NCBI RefSeq assembly: GCF_947503415.1
Contig: NZ_CANNDS010000001.1
Location: 124,001-188,000 of the forward strand
Origin: an uncultured Tateyamaria sp.
GTDB taxonomy: Bacteria > Pseudomonadota > Alphaproteobacteria > Rhodobacterales > Rhodobacteraceae
Length of the DNA stretch: 64,000 nucleotides
Reading direction: 5' to 3'
Numbering within the stretch: the first letter of the stretch is position 1; every line of letters begins with the position of its first letter. Below, piece by piece: positions 62,334 to 64,000 of the stretch. A model generated the notes under the pieces. It had not been told where the DNA came from, searched no databases, and saw nothing but the letters and a program-made list of their open reading frames with translations. Position numbers and translations under genes: made by a program.

Positions 62334-63704
62334 ATGACACGTCTTTTTACGTTTGCAGGTGCCATGGCTGCCTTGCTTGGCACCGCCGCACATGCCGAAC
62401 TTCTGGACCTTGAAAAGGATGAACTGAAATTCGGCTTCATCAAGCTGACCGACATGGCACCGCTCGCCATCGCATATGAAAATGGCTACTTCGAAGACGA
62501 GGGATTGTTCGTCACACTGGAGGCGCAGGCCAATTGGAAAGTGCTGCTCGATGGCGTGATTGACGGCCAATTGGACGGTGCACATATGCTGGCCGGGCAG
62601 CCGCTTGCGGCCACCATCGGCTACGGCACCGAGGCGCATATCATCACGCCCTTTTCCATGGATCTGAACGGCAACGGCATCACCGTTTCGAACCAGATCT
62701 GGGAAGAGATGAAGCCCCATGTGCCGCTGATGGACGATGGCCGTCCGCAGCATCCGATCAGCGCAGAGGCCCTTGCCCCAGTCGTTGAGGACTACAAGGA
62801 TCAGGGCCTGCCGTTCAACATGGGCATGGTGTTCCCGGTCTCGACCCACAACTACGAAATCCGCTATTGGCTGGCCGCCGGTGGGCTTGAGCCGGGCTTT
62901 TACAGCCCCGAAAACATCAGCGGGCAAATCGGGGCAGACGTACTGTTGAGCGTCACCCCACCCCCACAAATGCCTGCCACGATGGAGGCGGGCACAATAT
63001 ATGGATACGCTGTGGGTGAGCCGTGGAACCAGCAAGCGGTGTTCAAAGGCATCGGCGTGCCGGTCATCACCGACTATGACATGTGGAAGAACAACCCCGA
63101 AAAAGTGTTCGGCATCACCAATGAATTCGCCGAAGAATACCCCAACACGACCAAGGCCATCACCAAGGCGCTGATCCGTGCGGCCATCTGGCTGGACGAG
63201 AACGACAACGCCAACCGCGAGGAAGCGGTCGAGATTCTGAGCCGGTCGGAATATGTGGGCGCGGATTACGACGTGATCGCCAATTCGATGACCGGCTTCT
63301 TTGAATTCGAGAAGGGCGACCGCCGCCCTGCGCCGGACTTCAACGTGTTCTTCCGCTACAACGCGACCTACCCGTTCTACTCGGATGCGATCTGGTACCT
63401 GACCCAGATGCGCCGCTGGGGTCAGATCGCAGAGGCGAAAGACGATCAGTGGTATTTCGACGTGGCCGCCAAGGTCTACAAGCCCGAGATTTACCTCGAA
63501 GCCGCCCGTCTGCTGGTGGACGAAGGGCTGGCGGATGAGGCCGATTTCCCATGGGACAGCGACGGGTTCAAAACGCCCACACCTGCGGCCGATATCATCG
63601 ACGGCATTCCTTACGACGGTAAAGCGCCCAACGCCTATATCGACAGCCTGCCCATCGGTCTGAAGGGTGACCAGAAGGTCATCGGCAACGCGGTCGAAGG
63701 TTGA
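62334..63704 (+). CDS. nrtA: Nitrate ABC transporter substrate-binding protein
   Basis: A 456-residue periplasmic binding protein. Signal peptide [21 protein letters not shown] with cleavage near residue 21. The mature part follows the NrtA pattern: [60 protein letters not shown] and a C-terminal [13 protein letters not shown]. It captures nitrate for NrtBC. The ribosome-binding site AAGGA starts nine bases after the leader terminator. NasS upstream is its cytoplasmic paralogue. Confidence 0.93.
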   Translation: MTRLFTFAGAMAALLGTAAHAELLDLEKDELKFGFIKLTDMAPLAIAYENGYFEDEGLFVTLEAQANWKVLLDGVIDGQLDGAHMLAGQPLAATIGYGTEAHIITPFSMDLNGNGITVSNQIWEEMKPHVPLMDDGRPQHPISAEALAPVVEDYKDQGLPFNMGMVFPVSTHNYEIRYWLAAGGLEPGFYSPENISGQIGADVLLSVTPPPQMPATMEAGTIYGYAVGEPWNQQAVFKGIGVPVITDYDMWKNNPEKVFGITNEFAEEYPNTTKAITKALIRAAIWLDENDNANREEAVEILSRSEYVGADYDVIANSMTGFFEFEKGDRRPAPDFNVFFRYNATYPFYSDAIWYLTQMRRWGQIAEAKDDQWYFDVAAKVYKPEIYLEAARLLVDEGLADEADFPWDSDGFKTPTPAADIIDGIPYDGKAPNAYIDSLPIGLKGDQKVIGNAVEG

Positions 63705-63716
63705 AAGCCATGAAGC

Positions 63717-63736
63717 GGTGGGCAGCATTGCCCACC
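63717..63736. repeat. REP-like hairpin between nrtA and the permease gene
   Basis: GGTGGGCA (63717-63724), loop GCAT, TGCCCACC (63729-63736), 13 bases after the nrtA stop and followed by CTACG. I recall this GGTGGGCA palindrome as a frequent roseobacter intergenic element. Inside an operon it could stabilise the upstream nrtA mRNA or cause partial termination. Confidence 0.7.
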
Positions 63737-63828
63737 CTACGCTGCCTTGCAGCAATTTGGCCCCATTGGCGGGGCATCTGCTCAAAAATCAGGCACGCTG
63801 CTGTGCCGCAAGAGCCCCTGACTCCCCG

Positions 63829-63870
63829 GTGTCACCCTGCGTGCACCCCCCGTACACCCCCTATGCACCG
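63829..63870 (+). repeat. GTGCACCC-type intergenic repeat, copy 2
   Basis: Plus strand reads GGTGTCACCCTGC, GTGCACCCCCC, GTACACCCCCT, ATGCACC: 11-12 base units, nearly identical to the minus-strand reading of 15731-15775. Lies 92 bases past the REP-like hairpin and about 80 bases before the permease start. Confidence 0.7.
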
Positions 63871-63948
63871 CCGCAGTGCAGCATAGGCCGCCACACACAA
63901 GATATGGGGTTTTGACGCCCCGCCCGATCCCGCCGAGGAGGCCCCGAC

Positions 63949-64000
63949 ATGACCGCCATAGACCCATCCGAATTGGACGCCGCCGCGCGTGAAGACCGCA
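63949..64000 (+). CDS. Nitrate ABC transporter permease, N-terminus only
   Basis: Only 17 codons are in the window. The frame starts at ATG 63949 with GAGGAG about eight bases upstream and reads MTAIDPSELDAAAREDR, then runs off the edge. From its position after nrtA it should be the permease nrtB; the visible residues, a soluble N-terminal stretch, neither confirm nor contradict this. The 244-base gap after nrtA holds two repeats. Confidence 0.6.
   Translation, partial: MTAIDPSELDAAAREDR

Overview
The window is a GC-rich, gene-dense chromosomal segment of an alphaproteobacterium, most likely a marine Rhodobacteraceae of the Roseobacter group. This is an inference from gene content and order: a soxBDAG sarcosine oxidase operon, a plant-type glutamate-cysteine ligase, a pyrB gene followed by a metal-ligand-less PyrC homologue, a Hint-domain protein, KpsC/KpsS capsule transferases, and an nrdR-ribD / ribE-ribB-ribH-nusB arrangement. 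I saw no rRNA, tRNA, CRISPR array, transposase or phage gene.

Layout. 1-3.2 kb (minus): the start of an RND-efflux adaptor, moaB, a LysE exporter and a family-4-like uracil-DNA glycosylase. 3.3-7.6 kb (plus): pyrB, a membrane protein, a PyrC-like protein, plsY, a small protein and a second LysE exporter, most of them overlapping by 4 bases. 7.6-12.3 kb (minus): a dienelactone hydrolase, gshA, a membrane protein, a GNAT protein and rsmE. 12.3-15.5 kb (plus): ubiA, a large OmpA/BON-like protein and a coiled-coil membrane protein. 15.8-24.5 kb (minus): moaE, moaD, pgsA, uvrC, an FolM-type reductase, a Ca/Na antiporter, a Cys-rich miniprotein, an S49 peptidase, an ABC-2 exporter pair and a CoxG-like protein. 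24.6-28.8 kb: an EamA transporter, a quinone oxidoreductase, a HIT hydrolase and a Hint-domain protein. 29-38.2 kb: riboflavin synthesis plus nusB and nrdR on the minus strand, split by a three-gene capsule cassette on the plus strand. 38.3-45 kb (minus): three tandem paralogues of an unrecognised secreted protein, yjbQ, hlyU-like, rpoD, dnaG and a small secreted protein. 45-50.1 kb (minus): sarcosine oxidase. 50.3-55.6 kb: an SGNH-like secreted protein, glutamate dehydrogenase and a TadG-TadE-TadE pilus module. 55.6-60.1 kb (minus): a four-gene oxidoreductase/M19 operon. 60.35-64 kb (plus): nasT, nasS, nrtA and the start of the nitrate transporter permease gene.

How the genes work together. 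The clearest regulatory circuit is at the right end. NasT (an ANTAR RNA-binding protein) and NasS (a cytoplasmic nitrate sensor) lie just upstream of a leader RNA. That leader carries two adjacent hairpins with six-base loops having A at position 1 and G at position 4, followed by a strong intrinsic terminator directly before nrtA. This is the expected architecture for nitrate-controlled antitermination. Sarcosine oxidase and glutamate dehydrogenase fit methylated-amine and glutamate metabolism of a marine heterotroph.

Less ordinary features are a PyrC homologue without its metal ligands, an M19 'dipeptidase' homologue without its N-terminal HxD and bridging Glu, a 54-residue Cys-rich protein and a possible 26-residue membrane peptide translationally coupled to neighbouring genes, a 23-bp cruciform-forming repeat, and two copies of a GTGCACCC-type intergenic repeat about 48 kb apart.
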